This document shows, piece after piece, positions 28,251 through 37,882 of a DNA stretch of 64,000 nt (within the stretch, counting starts at the first letter, position 1; each line of letters begins with the position of its first letter). The stretch is from contig NZ_JAKJIC010000001.1 of the NCBI RefSeq assembly GCF_021864535.1, positions 124,001 through 188,000 on the forward strand, given 5' to 3'. The notes under the pieces were generated by a model, which saw only the letters and a list, made by a program, of their open reading frames with translations, was not told the origin of the DNA and did no database searches. The position numbers and the translations under genes are program-made. Source of the stretch: Oryzibacter oryziterrae. GTDB lineage: Bacteria > Pseudomonadota > Alphaproteobacteria > Rhizobiales > Pleomorphomonadaceae.

Positions 28251-29129
28251 TCAGCCCAGTCGCCCCAGGAGGCCGGAGGCGAGGTGGTCGGCGACGTGCC
28301 GGATGCGGCGGTTGTGGCGCAGGTCCTCGTGCATGACCAGCCAGAGGGGCATTTTGGGCAAGGCGACCTCGGGGAGAAGGCGGAGAACCTCCGGGTCGCG
28401 GTCGGCGATGGGGACCTGGGCGAAGCCGATGCCGGCACCGGCGCGCAGCAGTTCCCACAGGAGCGGGTGATCGTCGCTGCGCAGCGGGAACCAGTCACGG
28501 GTGACGGTGTGGCCCATGGCGGCGAAGCCGCGGATGAGATCTTCCTGCCGATCGAAGCCGATGACATCGTGGTGGAGGAGATCGTCGAGCTTGGCCGGGG
28601 CGCCGCGCCGGGCGATGTAGCTTCTGGCGGCGTAGATGCCCAGGGGGATATCGGTGATCTTGCGGCGCACCAGCTGGTTCTGGGTGGGGTCGACCATGCG
28701 GAGGGCGATGTCGGCGTCGCGGCGCAGGAGGTTCTGCGTGACGTCGGTGGCGTCGATCTCGATGGCAATGTCCGGCTGGTCATGGCGCAGGGCGGCGATG
28801 ACGGGCGGCAGGAGATGAAGTGCGACCATGCGGCTGGCGGTGATGCGCACCGGGCCGGTGAGACGTTCGTCCTGGCCGGCGACCTTGCGGGCGAGAGCCT
28901 CGGCAGCGTCGCCCATGCGGCGGGCATCGTCGATGAGGGGCAGGGCAGCAGGCGTGGGCTCGAGCCCGCGCGGCTGGCGGCGGAAGAGCGGGAAGCCGAG
29001 CGCCTGTTCCAGCTCGCGAATGTGCCGACCGACGGTCGGCTGGGTGCTGCCGAGCCGTTCGGCCGCCACCGAAAGGGATCCGGCGTCGACGACGGCGAGG
29101 AAGGAGCGGAGAAGAGACCAGTCGAGCAT
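28251..29129 (-). CDS. LysR-type transcriptional regulator
   Basis: The 292-residue product has a clear LysR helix-turn-helix (LLRSFLAVVDAGSLSVAAERLGSTQPTVGRHIRELEQALG) and a substrate-binding domain containing AGAGIGFAQVP. It is divergent from the NAD-binding protein gene at 29264, and a 14-bp imperfect inverted repeat lies in the gap. This arrangement indicates that it controls the divergent gene. The inducer is unknown. Confidence 0.92.
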   Translation of the reverse strand: MLDWSLLRSFLAVVDAGSLSVAAERLGSTQPTVGRHIRELEQALGFPLFRRQPRGLEPTPAALPLIDDARRMGDAAEALARKVAGQDERLTGPVRITASRMVALHLLPPVIAALRHDQPDIAIEIDATDVTQNLLRRDADIALRMVDPTQNQLVRRKITDIPLGIYAARSYIARRGAPAKLDDLLHHDVIGFDRQEDLIRGFAAMGHTVTRDWFPLRSDDHPLLWELLRAGAGIGFAQVPIADRDPEVLRLLPEVALPKMPLWLVMHEDLRHNRRIRHVADHLASGLLGRLG

Positions 29130-29138
29130 GGGTGTCCT

Positions 29139-29194
29139 ATACGAATATGCATAGATACTATCAGAACTTCAGGAATATTCATGCGAATTCGTAT
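29139..29194. promoter_or_regulatory. Spaced inverted repeat, probable LysR binding region
   Basis: ATACGAATATGCAT (29139-29152) and ATGCGAATTCGTAT (29181-29194) form an inverted repeat matching at 12 of 14 positions across a 28-bp spacer. It lies between the divergent LysR and NAD-binding protein genes. Confidence 0.55.
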
Positions 29195-29263
29195 TTCGTA
29201 GAGTAGCGTCATCACAAGGAGGCGGCGCCGATCGGAAGCCGTCTGATTTCAAGGAGATGACAG

Positions 29264-30181
29264 ATGGCGGGTCGGATTCTGGTGCTGGGCGCACTTGGCG
29301 GGGTTGGTGGCGCGGTTGCCCGCGCCTTTCATGAGGCGGGTTGGCAGGTGTCCGGTCTGGTCCGTCCGGGCCGGGGCGGCGAGCTGCCGTCCTTCTGTCG
29401 GGCGGTGGAGGCGGATGTGTTCGACGCGGCCGCGGTGGTGGCTGCGTCCAGCCCGCAGGACGTGGTGTTCAACGGGCTGAACGTGCCCTATCACCGCTGG
29501 CGGGAGATGGCGATGCCGATCCAGCGCGCGGCGCTGGAGGTCATGGCCCGGCTGGGTGCGCTGCATCTCTTCCCGGGCAATGTCTATAACTTCGGTGCGG
29601 GCATGCCGGAGCGACTGACGACGGACGTGGTGTTCCGGCCGACCAGCGAGAAGGGCCGCATCCGCGTGGAGATGGAGGCGATGTTCGCCGCGGCGGCGCG
29701 GGATGGTCGGCTCAGGACCGTGGTGTTGCGCGCGGGGGATTTCTTCGGACCCGGCGCCGAGCGCAGCTGGGTGGGGCAGCTCGTGGCGGCCAAGCTGAAG
29801 GCTGGCATTCTGCAGGCGCCGGGCGCGGCGGAGACGGTGCACGCCTATGCCTATCTGCCGGATCTGGCGCGCGCCTTTGTGGCGCTGGCGGATGCGCGGG
29901 AGCGGCTGACGCCGCCGTTCGAAGTGTTCCACTTCGAGGGGCACAACGTGTCCTTCCGCGACATGACGCAGGCGGCAGAACGGCAGCTCGGACGATCGGT
30001 GAAGGTGCGGCGGTTCCCGCGCCTGCTGATGACGCTGGCGGGCTTGTTCAACACCCAGATCCGGGCGGCCGGCGAGATGATGTATCTGTGGGACGTGCCG
30101 CACGCCCTGGTGGACCGGCGAATGGGCGAGCTGATCGGCACCCTGCCGAAGACGGAGCTCGGCGTCGCGCTGCTCGCCTGA
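29264..30181 (+). CDS. NAD(P)-binding (SDR/epimerase-like) protein
   Basis: The 305-residue protein opens with a Rossmann motif, RILVLGALGGVGGAVARAF. A further motif, LFPGNVYNFGAG, occupies the place of the usual catalytic Tyr segment and contains Tyr. AYAYLPDLARAFVAL fits the atypical extended SDR family. The substrate is unknown. It is divergent from a LysR gene that probably regulates it. An AAGGAG-like site precedes the ATG. Confidence 0.83.
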   Translation: MAGRILVLGALGGVGGAVARAFHEAGWQVSGLVRPGRGGELPSFCRAVEADVFDAAAVVAASSPQDVVFNGLNVPYHRWREMAMPIQRAALEVMARLGALHLFPGNVYNFGAGMPERLTTDVVFRPTSEKGRIRVEMEAMFAAAARDGRLRTVVLRAGDFFGPGAERSWVGQLVAAKLKAGILQAPGAAETVHAYAYLPDLARAFVALADARERLTPPFEVFHFEGHNVSFRDMTQAAERQLGRSVKVRRFPRLLMTLAGLFNTQIRAAGEMMYLWDVPHALVDRRMGELIGTLPKTELGVALLA

Positions 30182-30187
30182 TCCCGA

Positions 30188-30835
30188 TCAGCCGAGGTCG
30201 GCCTTGATGGCGGCGAAGACGGCGTGGAACATCTCGGGGGTGAGCACGCCGGTATTCGTGTTGTAGCGTGAGCAATGGTAGCTGTCATAGAGGCGGACGC
30301 CGGGCAGGGCGGCGATGTCGTGCACGGCGCCGTGCTCGAACTTGTGCCGGACCAGCGGTGTCGCCAGCGTGCGCAGGATCTGGTCATGGGCGATCTTGCC
30401 GAGGGCAACGATGGCGCGCAGGTTGCGGAAGCCCTTGAGCGTGGCCGCGAAATAGGGGCGGCAGGCGTGGATTTCCTCGGTCGTCGGCTTGTTTTCCGGC
30501 GGCACGCAACGGACGGCGTTGGTGATGGCGGCGTCGATGAGCTGAAGGCCATCCTTCGGATCGGCGCGGTAGGTGCCCTTGGCGAAGCCGTAGGTCAGCA
30601 GCGTCTCGTAGAGAAGATCGCCGGCATAGTCGCCCGTGAAGGGGCGACCAGTGCGGTTGGCGCCGCGCAGGCCCGGGGCGAGGCCGACGATCATCAGGCG
30701 CGCGTCCGGATGACCGAAAGTGGGGACGGGGGCGTTGTGCCAGTCGGGCTCAAGGGCGCGGTGGTGCTGGCGAAAGGCCATGAGACGGGGGCACAGCGGG
30801 CAATCGCGCGATGGTTCGGTGGGAGCGTTGGTCAT
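30188..30835 (-). CDS. Uracil-DNA glycosylase, family 5 (UDGb)
   Basis: The 215-residue product matches UDGb: CPLCPRL near the N-terminus, LMIVGLAPGLRGANRTGRPFTGDYAGD, then NAVRCVPPENKPTTEEIHAC and the C-terminal YDSYHCSRYNTNTG. Family 5 enzymes remove uracil and other deaminated bases from DNA and have a 4Fe-4S cluster; several Cys are in place. ATG 30835 is preferred over GTG 30850. It abuts the preceding convergent gene by 6 bp. Confidence 0.88.
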   Translation of the reverse strand: MTNAPTEPSRDCPLCPRLMAFRQHHRALEPDWHNAPVPTFGHPDARLMIVGLAPGLRGANRTGRPFTGDYAGDLLYETLLTYGFAKGTYRADPKDGLQLIDAAITNAVRCVPPENKPTTEEIHACRPYFAATLKGFRNLRAIVALGKIAHDQILRTLATPLVRHKFEHGAVHDIAALPGVRLYDSYHCSRYNTNTGVLTPEMFHAVFAAIKADLG

Positions 30836-31135
30836 GCGCCTTGTTGGCACGGACGCGCCCTTTGATCAACCGGTTCCGGCGGGCGACAACTTCAACAATC
30901 GCGGCAATACCGGAGGACTTTCCGATCAGGTGGAACCACCCGATCGACAAGAAAACGCTCCAGATTCAAAAGTTTGAACAGCCGCTTTTCGATCAGGCTG
31001 TTTCAACATGATCGGCGGGTGCTCCAGATCAAGCCCGGATTGCGGCGGTCAAGACGGGGCATGGATCGGCTACCCCTGAGGCAGGGGCAAACCCGGGGCC
31101 GGCGGATGAGGCCGCTGTGGTCCCGGGCCTGGCAG

Positions 31136-31708
31136 TCAATCTTCTTCGTTGTGCGGGCGCTCGGCGCGGACCGGACGCTCGTTCGGATCGCGACCGATCC
31201 GATTGGCCAGATTGGCCAGATCGATGAAGTGGTCAGCCTGACGGCGCAGTTCGTCGGCGACCATGGCCGGCTGCGTCTGAAGGGTGGACACCACCGAGAC
31301 CTTGCGGCCCTTGCGCTGAATGGCTTCGACCAGGGAGCGGAAGTCGCCGTCGCCCGAGAACAGGACGAGATGATCCACGTGCTCGGCCAGTTCCATGGCG
31401 TCAACGGCCAGTTCGATATCCATGGAGCCCTTCACCTTGCGGCGACCGGTGGAATCAAAGAATTCCTTCGTCGGCTTGGTGACGACCTTGTATCCATTGT
31501 AATCGAGCCAATCGATCAGCGGACGGATGGACGAGTATTCCTGATCTTCTGCCAGAGCAGTGTAGTAAAGCGCTCTGAGCAGATATCCCTTCGCGCTGAA
31601 CTCCTTCAGCAGACGACGGTAATCGATGTCAAAGCCAAGTGCCTTGGCTGTGGCGTAAAGGTTGGCTCCATCGATGAAAAGGGCGATTTTTTCGCGTTCG
31701 TCAAACAT
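31136..31708 (-). CDS. NYN domain protein (LabA/DUF88 family)
   Basis: The 190-residue protein has the NYN/PIN-like acidic residues: IALFIDGANLY (Asp13), KGSMDIELAVDAM and LVLFSGDGDFRSLVEAI. This family is predicted to be an RNase. In many Hyphomicrobiales it lies upstream of rpoZ, but here the two are divergent, with 950 bp between. The C-terminus is a charged tail. An AGGTA site lies just before the ATG at 31708. Confidence 0.88.
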   Translation of the reverse strand: MFDEREKIALFIDGANLYATAKALGFDIDYRRLLKEFSAKGYLLRALYYTALAEDQEYSSIRPLIDWLDYNGYKVVTKPTKEFFDSTGRRKVKGSMDIELAVDAMELAEHVDHLVLFSGDGDFRSLVEAIQRKGRKVSVVSTLQTQPAMVADELRRQADHFIDLANLANRIGRDPNERPVRAERPHNEED

Positions 31709-32658
31709 TACCTATTCATACCTCATAATATGCTCGGCTTTTTTGTTTTATTTTATTGGCCTAGCCGCCGACGCCAGGTCCGCTTTTCGTATTGTTAAAT
31801 GAAATGCCGCATTTTCATGGCTTGGGGATATACCAACGGCGATTTCCAATCGGCCTATAGCAACTTTTTTGCCTCATACCAAGTTATTTTGGATGTCATC
31901 AAAATATTGCCCACGGCTTTATGTTGCTTACTGCCAAAGCGCTCGGATGGCTGAAATCAGCCTCCATATTGCCCGTAGAGGGGACGTTTGGCAAGACATT
32001 GATTCAAGAGGAATTATGCCGGGAATTTTGCAAGGAAAAATAGGGCTGGGCATCGATATTTTTCACTAGATTTTCAGCTATGGAAACAATCGGATACACT
32101 CGGCACTCTCAAGGTTGATCACGATTATTTCTCTAGCGGTGACGTACCTGATTACTTTTCGTGATCGCTTGTTGATCTCTCAATGCATGCAAATTGATAT
32201 TGCGAGCCTATCTCAAAGACTTAAGTCGGCTCCAACGCGATTCATCCATTTGATAGGCGAACTATTTTCGCTTGGTGCGGGTTGATGATGGTAGCGTGAG
32301 GCGTGGGGAGTTGCTTGCGAGAGCAGGTGCCTGCTTCAATGAACATGCTGGATCGATGCTTCTCGCTGCCACTTGCATGTCGGTTGGGTTTGGCCGGGCG
32401 TGTAATTTGTTCGGTGAAGGCGAGGGTAGATCTTCGCATTCATGGTGCCGTTGGCTGCAGCGACCGGCGGCTTGACAGGTAAATCTCGACTTGCCTTCGC
32501 TTCGGTGTCGTTCTAAGGAAGAACCCAGAGATTGGTTCCCATGTGGTTTGCGAACTGGTGGGAATCGAGAATCGGTGCACTGCCTGCGCTTCACGGATTG
32601 GCTCATGCCTCTGCCGAAGAAGCGCTGTCTGTGTTGTCGATGAAGCAGGAGTTGGACA
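31709..32658. other. 950-bp AT-rich intergenic region before rpoZ
   Basis: This is the longest apparently non-coding stretch in the window. Bases 31720-32260 are clearly AT-richer than the chromosome around them. Short open frames exist (for example 31869-32069) but show no ribosome binding site or recognisable protein. It holds the NYN promoter, the rpoZ promoter, and perhaps remnants of transferred DNA. No repeats or RNA genes were recognised. Confidence 0.5.
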
Positions 32659-33042
32659 ATGGCCCGCGTCACGGTCGAAGATTGCATTGACAAGGTCGAC
32701 AATCGGTTTGAACTGGTTCTTCTGGCGAGCCATCGCGCCCGGATGATTTCCTCGGGCTCGCCGCTCACAGTCGACCGCGACAACGACAAGAACCCTGTCG
32801 TTGCTCTGCGCGAGATCGCCGATACCACCATTTCGACGCAGGACCTGAAGGAAGACCTCATTCACTCGCTGCAGAAGTATGTGGAAGTGGATGAGCCCGA
32901 GCAGGAGCCGGTTGCCGGCCTGATCGGCTCGTCGGCCGAAGCGCGCGATGATGACGAGATCGTCTTCGACCAGATGTCGGAAGAGGATCTGCTGCGCGGC
33001 CTCGAGAGCATGGTGCCGCCTGAGAAGGTTGAGGATATCTGA
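32659..33042 (+). CDS. rpoZ: RNA polymerase omega subunit
   Basis: The 127-residue product begins [33 protein letters not shown], the conserved core of omega, with [11 protein letters not shown] following. The acidic C-terminal extension ([10 protein letters not shown] to PPEKVEDI) is typical of alphaproteobacteria. It stabilises the RNA polymerase beta' subunit. relA/spoT, often next to rpoZ in related genomes, is absent here. A terminator follows at 33071. Confidence 0.96.
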   Translation: MARVTVEDCIDKVDNRFELVLLASHRARMISSGSPLTVDRDNDKNPVVALREIADTTISTQDLKEDLIHSLQKYVEVDEPEQEPVAGLIGSSAEARDDDEIVFDQMSEEDLLRGLESMVPPEKVEDI

Positions 33043-33070
33043 TCCTTGCTGGGCCCTGCCCATTGATCGA

Positions 33071-33104
33071 CGCGTCGCCTGACCAAGGCGGCGCGTTTTC
33101 TTTT
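33071..33104 (+). terminator. Rho-independent terminator after rpoZ
   Basis: CGCGTCGCC pairs with GGCGGCGCG (one G-U pair) around TGACCAA, followed by TTTTCTTTT. It starts 28 bp after the rpoZ stop. Confidence 0.85.
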
Positions 33105-33743
33105 GCGGGCAGGACGCAGACGCAAAAGCCCCGGGGCGCGGACTTGCCGAGCGCGGGGCGATGTCGGTTCGGATCGGGGGTGTTTGAGCCAAGGGCTCAT
33201 GAAGGAGCGGTCGACCGGCGGCGGGTCATCGAGGAGGCCACTCTATCCGCCACCGGTCGACCAACCCAGCGATTCCAGGAGATGCGGCGGACCTGGGACC
33301 GTCGGGTTTCTTGTACGCTCAGGCTTCTTGCAGTGAGCCGGCGTAGATCAATTTCAAAATTTCGTGCCCAAGCACAGACAAAGGCAAACGCCGATCCGTG
33401 GGGCATGAATTCTTTAACGGCTGCCTCTCGTTTCCGTTAATTCTTGATTAAATATGTAGATCAGCTTTTCAGCTCCGGCAATATATAAACCTTCCTGTCA
33501 TCTTTGTTGTTTCATTAACGATGAAAAATTAACATTAACTCTTGCGAGTTAACCTTAAGTGTCGTCGCTTTTGGGAGTAGCTGGGTGGCGCACAAGGGTG
33601 AAGCCTTGGCCAAGGCGGGAGGGCAGCGGCGGCCGATACGCCATCCACAGCCAAGCGCATGAATACGGGGAAAACAGGGGGCGGAGGGCTTGCGGGCCGA
33701 ATCTCGTGTTGCCTCACCGCAAGGGTGATTCTACCAGAAAGCC
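33105..33743. other. Intergenic region with a long hairpin and an AT-rich parC leader
   Basis: No gene is seen. GGTCGACCGGCGGCGG (33209-33224) and CCGCCACCGGTCGACC (33247-33262) form an inverted repeat matching at 15 of 16 positions. Bases 33410-33560 are AT-rich, with TTAA-N7-TTAA at 33437-33451, a possible CtrA box, and TTAACTC/GAGTTAA facing each other around 33535-33552. This part probably contains the parC promoter. Confidence 0.5.
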
Positions 33744-36005
33744 ATGGGCAAGGAACTGATTCCAGGCGGGGGCATCGAGCCGATCAATTTGCGGGAAGCG
33801 CTGGAAGAGCGCTATCTCGCCTATGCGCTTTCAACCATCATGCACCGGGCGCTGCCGGATGTGCGCGATGGTCTGAAGCCGGTGCATCGGCGCATTCTCT
33901 ATGCCATGCGCCTGCTGCGCCTCGATCCCGGCCAGGCCTTCAAGAAATGCGCGCGCGTCGTTGGCGACGTCATCGGTAAATACCATCCGCATGGCGATCA
34001 GGCGGTCTATGAGGCGCTGGTTCGCCTCGCTCAGGATTTCTCGCAGCGCTATCCGCTGGTGGACGGCCAGGGCAACTTCGGCAACATCGACGGCGACAAC
34101 GCGGCTGCCCAGCGCTACACCGAAGCGCGCCTGACCGAAGTGGCGCGCCTGATCCTCGACGGGCTGGACGAGGATGCGGTCGATTTCCGCGAGACCTATG
34201 ACCAGGCGGACAAGGAACCGATCGTTCTGCCGGGCGCCTTCCCGAACCTGCTCGCCAATGGCTCGGCGGGCATCGCGGTGGGCATGGCGACCAACATCCC
34301 GCCTCACAATGCCTATGAGCTGTGCCAGGCGGCGATCAAGCTGATCGACAATCCGGAGGCGACGACCGAGGATCTGGTGAGCCGCGACAATGGACCGATC
34401 CGCGGCCCTGATTTCCCGACTGGCGGCATCCTGGTGGAGAGCCCGCAGTCGATCCTGGAATCCTACAAGACGGGCCGGGGCGGCTTCCGGGTGCGGGCGC
34501 GCTGGCATCGGGAGGATCTCGACCGGGGCGCCTGGCAGGTGGTGATCACCGAGATCCCCTATCAGGTGCAGAAGGCCAAGCTGATCGAGAAGATCGCCGA
34601 GCTGATCACCGACAAGAAGGTGCCGCTGATCGACGACGTGCGTGACGAGAGCGCCGAGGATGTGCGCGTGGTCATCGTGCCGAAGTCGCGCAATGTCGAA
34701 GACAAGCTGATGATGGAAGCGCTGTTCAAGCTCAGCGAGCTTGAAAGCCGCATTCCGCTCAACATGAACGTGCTGTCGCGCGGGCAGGTGCCGAATGTGC
34801 TCGGCGTGCGGCAGGTGCTGGTGGAATGGCTCGACCATCGGCGCGAAGTGCTGGTGCGCCGGTCGCAGCATCGGCTCGACCAGATCAACGCCCGCCTGGA
34901 GCTGCTCGACGGCTTCATCATCGCCTATCTGAATCTCGACGAGGTGATCCGGATCATCCGCGAGGAGGATGAGCCGAAGAAGGAGCTGATGGCTGCCTTC
35001 GGCCTCAACGAGGTTCAGGCGGACGCCATCCTCAACATGCGCCTGCGCAATCTGCGCAAGCTCGAGGAAATGGAAATCCGCAAGGAACACGCGGCTCTGT
35101 CGAAGGAAAAGGCGGAGATCGAGGCGCTGCTGGCTTCCGAGAAGAAGCAGTGGAAGACGGTGCGCTGGCAGATCTCGGAAGTGGCCAAGGACTTCGGGCC
35201 GGAGACCAAGCTGGGCAAGCGTCGCACCGACTTTGGCGAAGGCGCTACCCATGACGTGGGTGACGTGACGCAGGCGCTGATCGAACGCGAACCGGTCACG
35301 GTCATCGTGTCGGAAAAGGGCTGGATCCGCGCGCTGAAGGGGCACATTTCCGATGTGTCGGGCGTGCAGTTCAAGGCCGGCGATCAGCTGAAGCTGTTCT
35401 TCAAGGCGGAGACCACCGACAAGCTGATCATCCTCGCCGACAATGGCAAGGTGTTCACGCTCGGCGCCGACAAGCTGCCGGGCGGCCGTTCGACCGGCGA
35501 GCCGCTGCGGCTGATGGTGGACATGGACGACGGCGCCGACGTGGTGGACGTGTTCGTCCATCATGCCGAACGCAAGCTGCTGGTGGCCTCCACCGACGGC
35601 TATGGCTTCGTGACGGCAGAAGTCGACCTGATCGCCACGACGCGCAAGGGCAAGCAGGTGCTGAACCTCGGCCCGGGGCAGAAGGCCAAGCTGATGGTGC
35701 CGGTGGAGGGCGACATGGTTGCCATCATCGGCGAGAACCGCAAGTTCATGGTGTTCCCGCTTAATCAGGTGGCGGAAATGGCGCGCGGCAAGGGCGTTCG
35801 CCTGCAGCGCTACAAGGATGGCGGCCTGTCGGACATGCGCGTGTTCGTCGCCGAAAAGGGGCTCACCTGGACCGATACGTCGGGTCGTGTGTTCCTCAGG
35901 ACCATGACGGATCTGGCCGATTGGGTGTCCGACCGTGCCATGGCCGGACGGCTACCGCCCCTCGGCTTCCCGAAATCGAACACTTTTGGCCCGCGCGGAC
36001 TTTGA
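33744..36005 (+). CDS. parC: DNA topoisomerase IV subunit A
   Basis: The 753-residue product has the GyrA/ParC core: [53 protein letters not shown], and the catalytic Tyr125 in [10 protein letters not shown]. The length (753) and a short C-terminal domain without a GyrA-box fit ParC rather than GyrA. It decatenates daughter chromosomes together with ParE. At the position of E. coli ParC Ser80, a main quinolone contact, this protein has Gln86, while Glu90 (E. coli Glu84) is kept. Related alphaproteobacterial ParC proteins also have Gln there, as far as I recall. Confidence 0.95.
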   Translation: MGKELIPGGGIEPINLREALEERYLAYALSTIMHRALPDVRDGLKPVHRRILYAMRLLRLDPGQAFKKCARVVGDVIGKYHPHGDQAVYEALVRLAQDFSQRYPLVDGQGNFGNIDGDNAAAQRYTEARLTEVARLILDGLDEDAVDFRETYDQADKEPIVLPGAFPNLLANGSAGIAVGMATNIPPHNAYELCQAAIKLIDNPEATTEDLVSRDNGPIRGPDFPTGGILVESPQSILESYKTGRGGFRVRARWHREDLDRGAWQVVITEIPYQVQKAKLIEKIAELITDKKVPLIDDVRDESAEDVRVVIVPKSRNVEDKLMMEALFKLSELESRIPLNMNVLSRGQVPNVLGVRQVLVEWLDHRREVLVRRSQHRLDQINARLELLDGFIIAYLNLDEVIRIIREEDEPKKELMAAFGLNEVQADAILNMRLRNLRKLEEMEIRKEHAALSKEKAEIEALLASEKKQWKTVRWQISEVAKDFGPETKLGKRRTDFGEGATHDVGDVTQALIEREPVTVIVSEKGWIRALKGHISDVSGVQFKAGDQLKLFFKAETTDKLIILADNGKVFTLGADKLPGGRSTGEPLRLMVDMDDGADVVDVFVHHAERKLLVASTDGYGFVTAEVDLIATTRKGKQVLNLGPGQKAKLMVPVEGDMVAIIGENRKFMVFPLNQVAEMARGKGVRLQRYKDGGLSDMRVFVAEKGLTWTDTSGRVFLRTMTDLADWVSDRAMAGRLPPLGFPKSNTFGPRGL

Positions 36006-36323
36006 GTCGGGCGGCGGGCTATATCGATTAACCTCAACATGTAGTATTGCGGCGTCATCACAGGCACAATGGGCTGTGTCTTTACGGAAAAGGTCAACAA
36101 AGGTACAAATTGCTCACGGGCGACAGTGCGTTTGCATCTGTCGTGGAGTTACTTTGGCAGGGTATCAAACGGGGCATTCAATCCGCCTTTTAACAAGAGG
36201 TTAGGGTTGAGGTCGTATTATTCCCATCGGCTCAGGGGCAGAATGGGAATGGTCGACGACGGCGGGGACTTGTGTCTTATTGCCAGTCGGATGTGCCGAT
36301 GATGCTTGGTTGACAAGGCGCAG
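36006..36323. other. Intergenic region between parC and rlpA
   Basis: This 318-bp stretch shows no credible gene. ATTCCCAT and ATGGGAAT face each other near 36220-36250. It probably contains the rlpA promoter. Confidence 0.4.
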
Positions 36324-37733
36324 ATGATGAAATTTGAGCGGCCTGGTTCGCGCAAGCTTACGAGCAAGTCCCTGATGGCCGTATCCGTGGCGGCTGTCGC
36401 CATGGCTGTCGGTCTTGCGGGTTGTGGCTCGGTGGACAAGCCGCGCCTGCGCACTTCCCAAGTCGATCCCAAGCTTGGCGTATCGCCCAGCCCGCGCGTT
36501 GTCGCTGACGGGCAGCCGGTTCCCAAGGGGGGCGGTCGCAGCTTGCTTGGTTCGTCCTATGTGATCGGTGGCAAGCGCTATACCCCGCGTATCGATCCCA
36601 GCTACAAGGCCGTAGGCCTCGCCAGCTGGTATGGGTCGGACTTCCATGGTCGTCGCACGGCCAATGGCGAAGTGTTCGACCGTTACAGCATTTCCGCCGC
36701 GCATCCGACCATGCCGCTGCCGTCCTACGCTCGGGTGACCAGCCTGACGAGCGGGCGCAGCATCATCGTGCGCGTCAACGATCGCGGCCCCTATCATTCC
36801 AACCGCGTGCTCGACATGTCGCAGCGCGCGGCCGAGATGCTGGACATTCGCCGCGCTGGCGTTGCCAAGATCAAGGTCGAGTATGTTGGCCCGGCGCCGC
36901 TGCAAGGTGACGACACCCGCTATCTGATGGCGTCCTATCGTGGTCCGCGCGATTTGCCGGCGGACGATTCCAGCCCGAACATCATGGTGGCCGCTGCCGA
37001 GTCCATTCCTGGCGTTTCGACGCTGGTGCGTGCCATCGGCGGTGGTTCGGACGCTCCGGCGCGTGCAACACCGGTTCGCCCGGCCGCCGCTGCTGCGCCC
37101 ATGGTCGTGGCCGACAACAGCCTGCTCGACGCACCGAGCGCGCCGCCGATCAACGTGGTGCCGCCAGCCCGACCGGTGGAAACCTTCGAATATGTGTCGA
37201 TTGCCTCGGCTGATCCGGCCGACATCCTGCTGGGCACCCAGCCGGTGACCGTGGCGTCGGTGAACACCGTTGCGCCGCCGTTGAGCTATAGCGCGCCGCT
37301 GCCGGCCCCCGCGGCGGCGTCGCCGACGGTGATGTTCGGCAACACGGTTCTGCCGCCGCTGCCGCCGCAGGTTTCCGGTTATGCCGAAACGCGCGTGAGC
37401 CAGGCTTATGATGCGTTTGACAATGTGGACGCTGGTGTCGGCCTGACGGATCTGGCGCACAAGCTGGGTTCGATGAAGGTCGCCGCGCCGGCCAAGGTTT
37501 CGTCGGCGGCGATCACCGGGCCGATGATCCAGGTGGGCGTGTTCGGCAATCCGGACAATGCGGCCCGCGTTGCCGCGGGCCTGGCAGGATATGGCACGCC
37601 GGTCACCGATGAGGTGACCATCAACGGCAAGGCGATGAAGCGCGTGCGCCTCACCATGCTGTCGGTGTCGCCCGAGGCGGTGATCGATGCCGCCACCGGA
37701 ATGGGTGTTGCCGGAGCGCGACTGCTGCGCTGA
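36324..37733 (+). CDS. rlpA: RlpA-type septal lytic transglycosylase lipoprotein with SPOR domain
   Basis: The 469-residue product has a lipoprotein signal with lipobox LAGC near residue 31. Next comes the double-psi beta-barrel RlpA domain (YKAVGLASWYGSDFHGRRTANGEVFD; RSIIVRVNDRGPYHSNRVLDMSQRAAEML) with catalytic-type residues. A long Ala/Pro-rich linker follows, then a C-terminal SPOR domain (MIQVGVFGNPDNAARVAAGL). RlpA cuts denuded glycan strands at the septum. It is anchored in the outer membrane. The next gene is a PBP5-like protein, and a terminator separates them. Confidence 0.92.
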   Translation: MMKFERPGSRKLTSKSLMAVSVAAVAMAVGLAGCGSVDKPRLRTSQVDPKLGVSPSPRVVADGQPVPKGGGRSLLGSSYVIGGKRYTPRIDPSYKAVGLASWYGSDFHGRRTANGEVFDRYSISAAHPTMPLPSYARVTSLTSGRSIIVRVNDRGPYHSNRVLDMSQRAAEMLDIRRAGVAKIKVEYVGPAPLQGDDTRYLMASYRGPRDLPADDSSPNIMVAAAESIPGVSTLVRAIGGGSDAPARATPVRPAAAAAPMVVADNSLLDAPSAPPINVVPPARPVETFEYVSIASADPADILLGTQPVTVASVNTVAPPLSYSAPLPAPAAASPTVMFGNTVLPPLPPQVSGYAETRVSQAYDAFDNVDAGVGLTDLAHKLGSMKVAAPAKVSSAAITGPMIQVGVFGNPDNAARVAAGLAGYGTPVTDEVTINGKAMKRVRLTMLSVSPEAVIDAATGMGVAGARLLR

Positions 37734-37765
37734 TCGGTCCCACTGCTGGATCATCAAGATTTTGA

Positions 37766-37797
37766 GGGCGTGAATCCGATGGGTTCGCGCCCTTTTT
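37766..37797 (+). terminator. Rho-independent terminator after rlpA
   Basis: GGGCGTGAATCC pairs with GGGTTCGCGCCC (two G-U pairs) around GAT, followed by TTTTT. It begins 33 bp after the rlpA stop. Confidence 0.85.
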
Positions 37798-37882
37798 CAT
37801 TGTGATTCCGAATGTTGATGAATTGAATGGAATCTTATGCATAGATTGGTGAAAGATCGGGCTACAACCCATTGGGCGGAAG

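Noticed and set aside
31869-32069. A 66-residue frame in the AT-rich desert
   Set aside because: No ribosome binding site, no recognisable sequence and no neighbour that would support it.
33831-35564. A 577-residue minus-strand frame inside parC
   Set aside because: Antisense shadow of parC with a His/Arg/Leu-rich composition and no domain.
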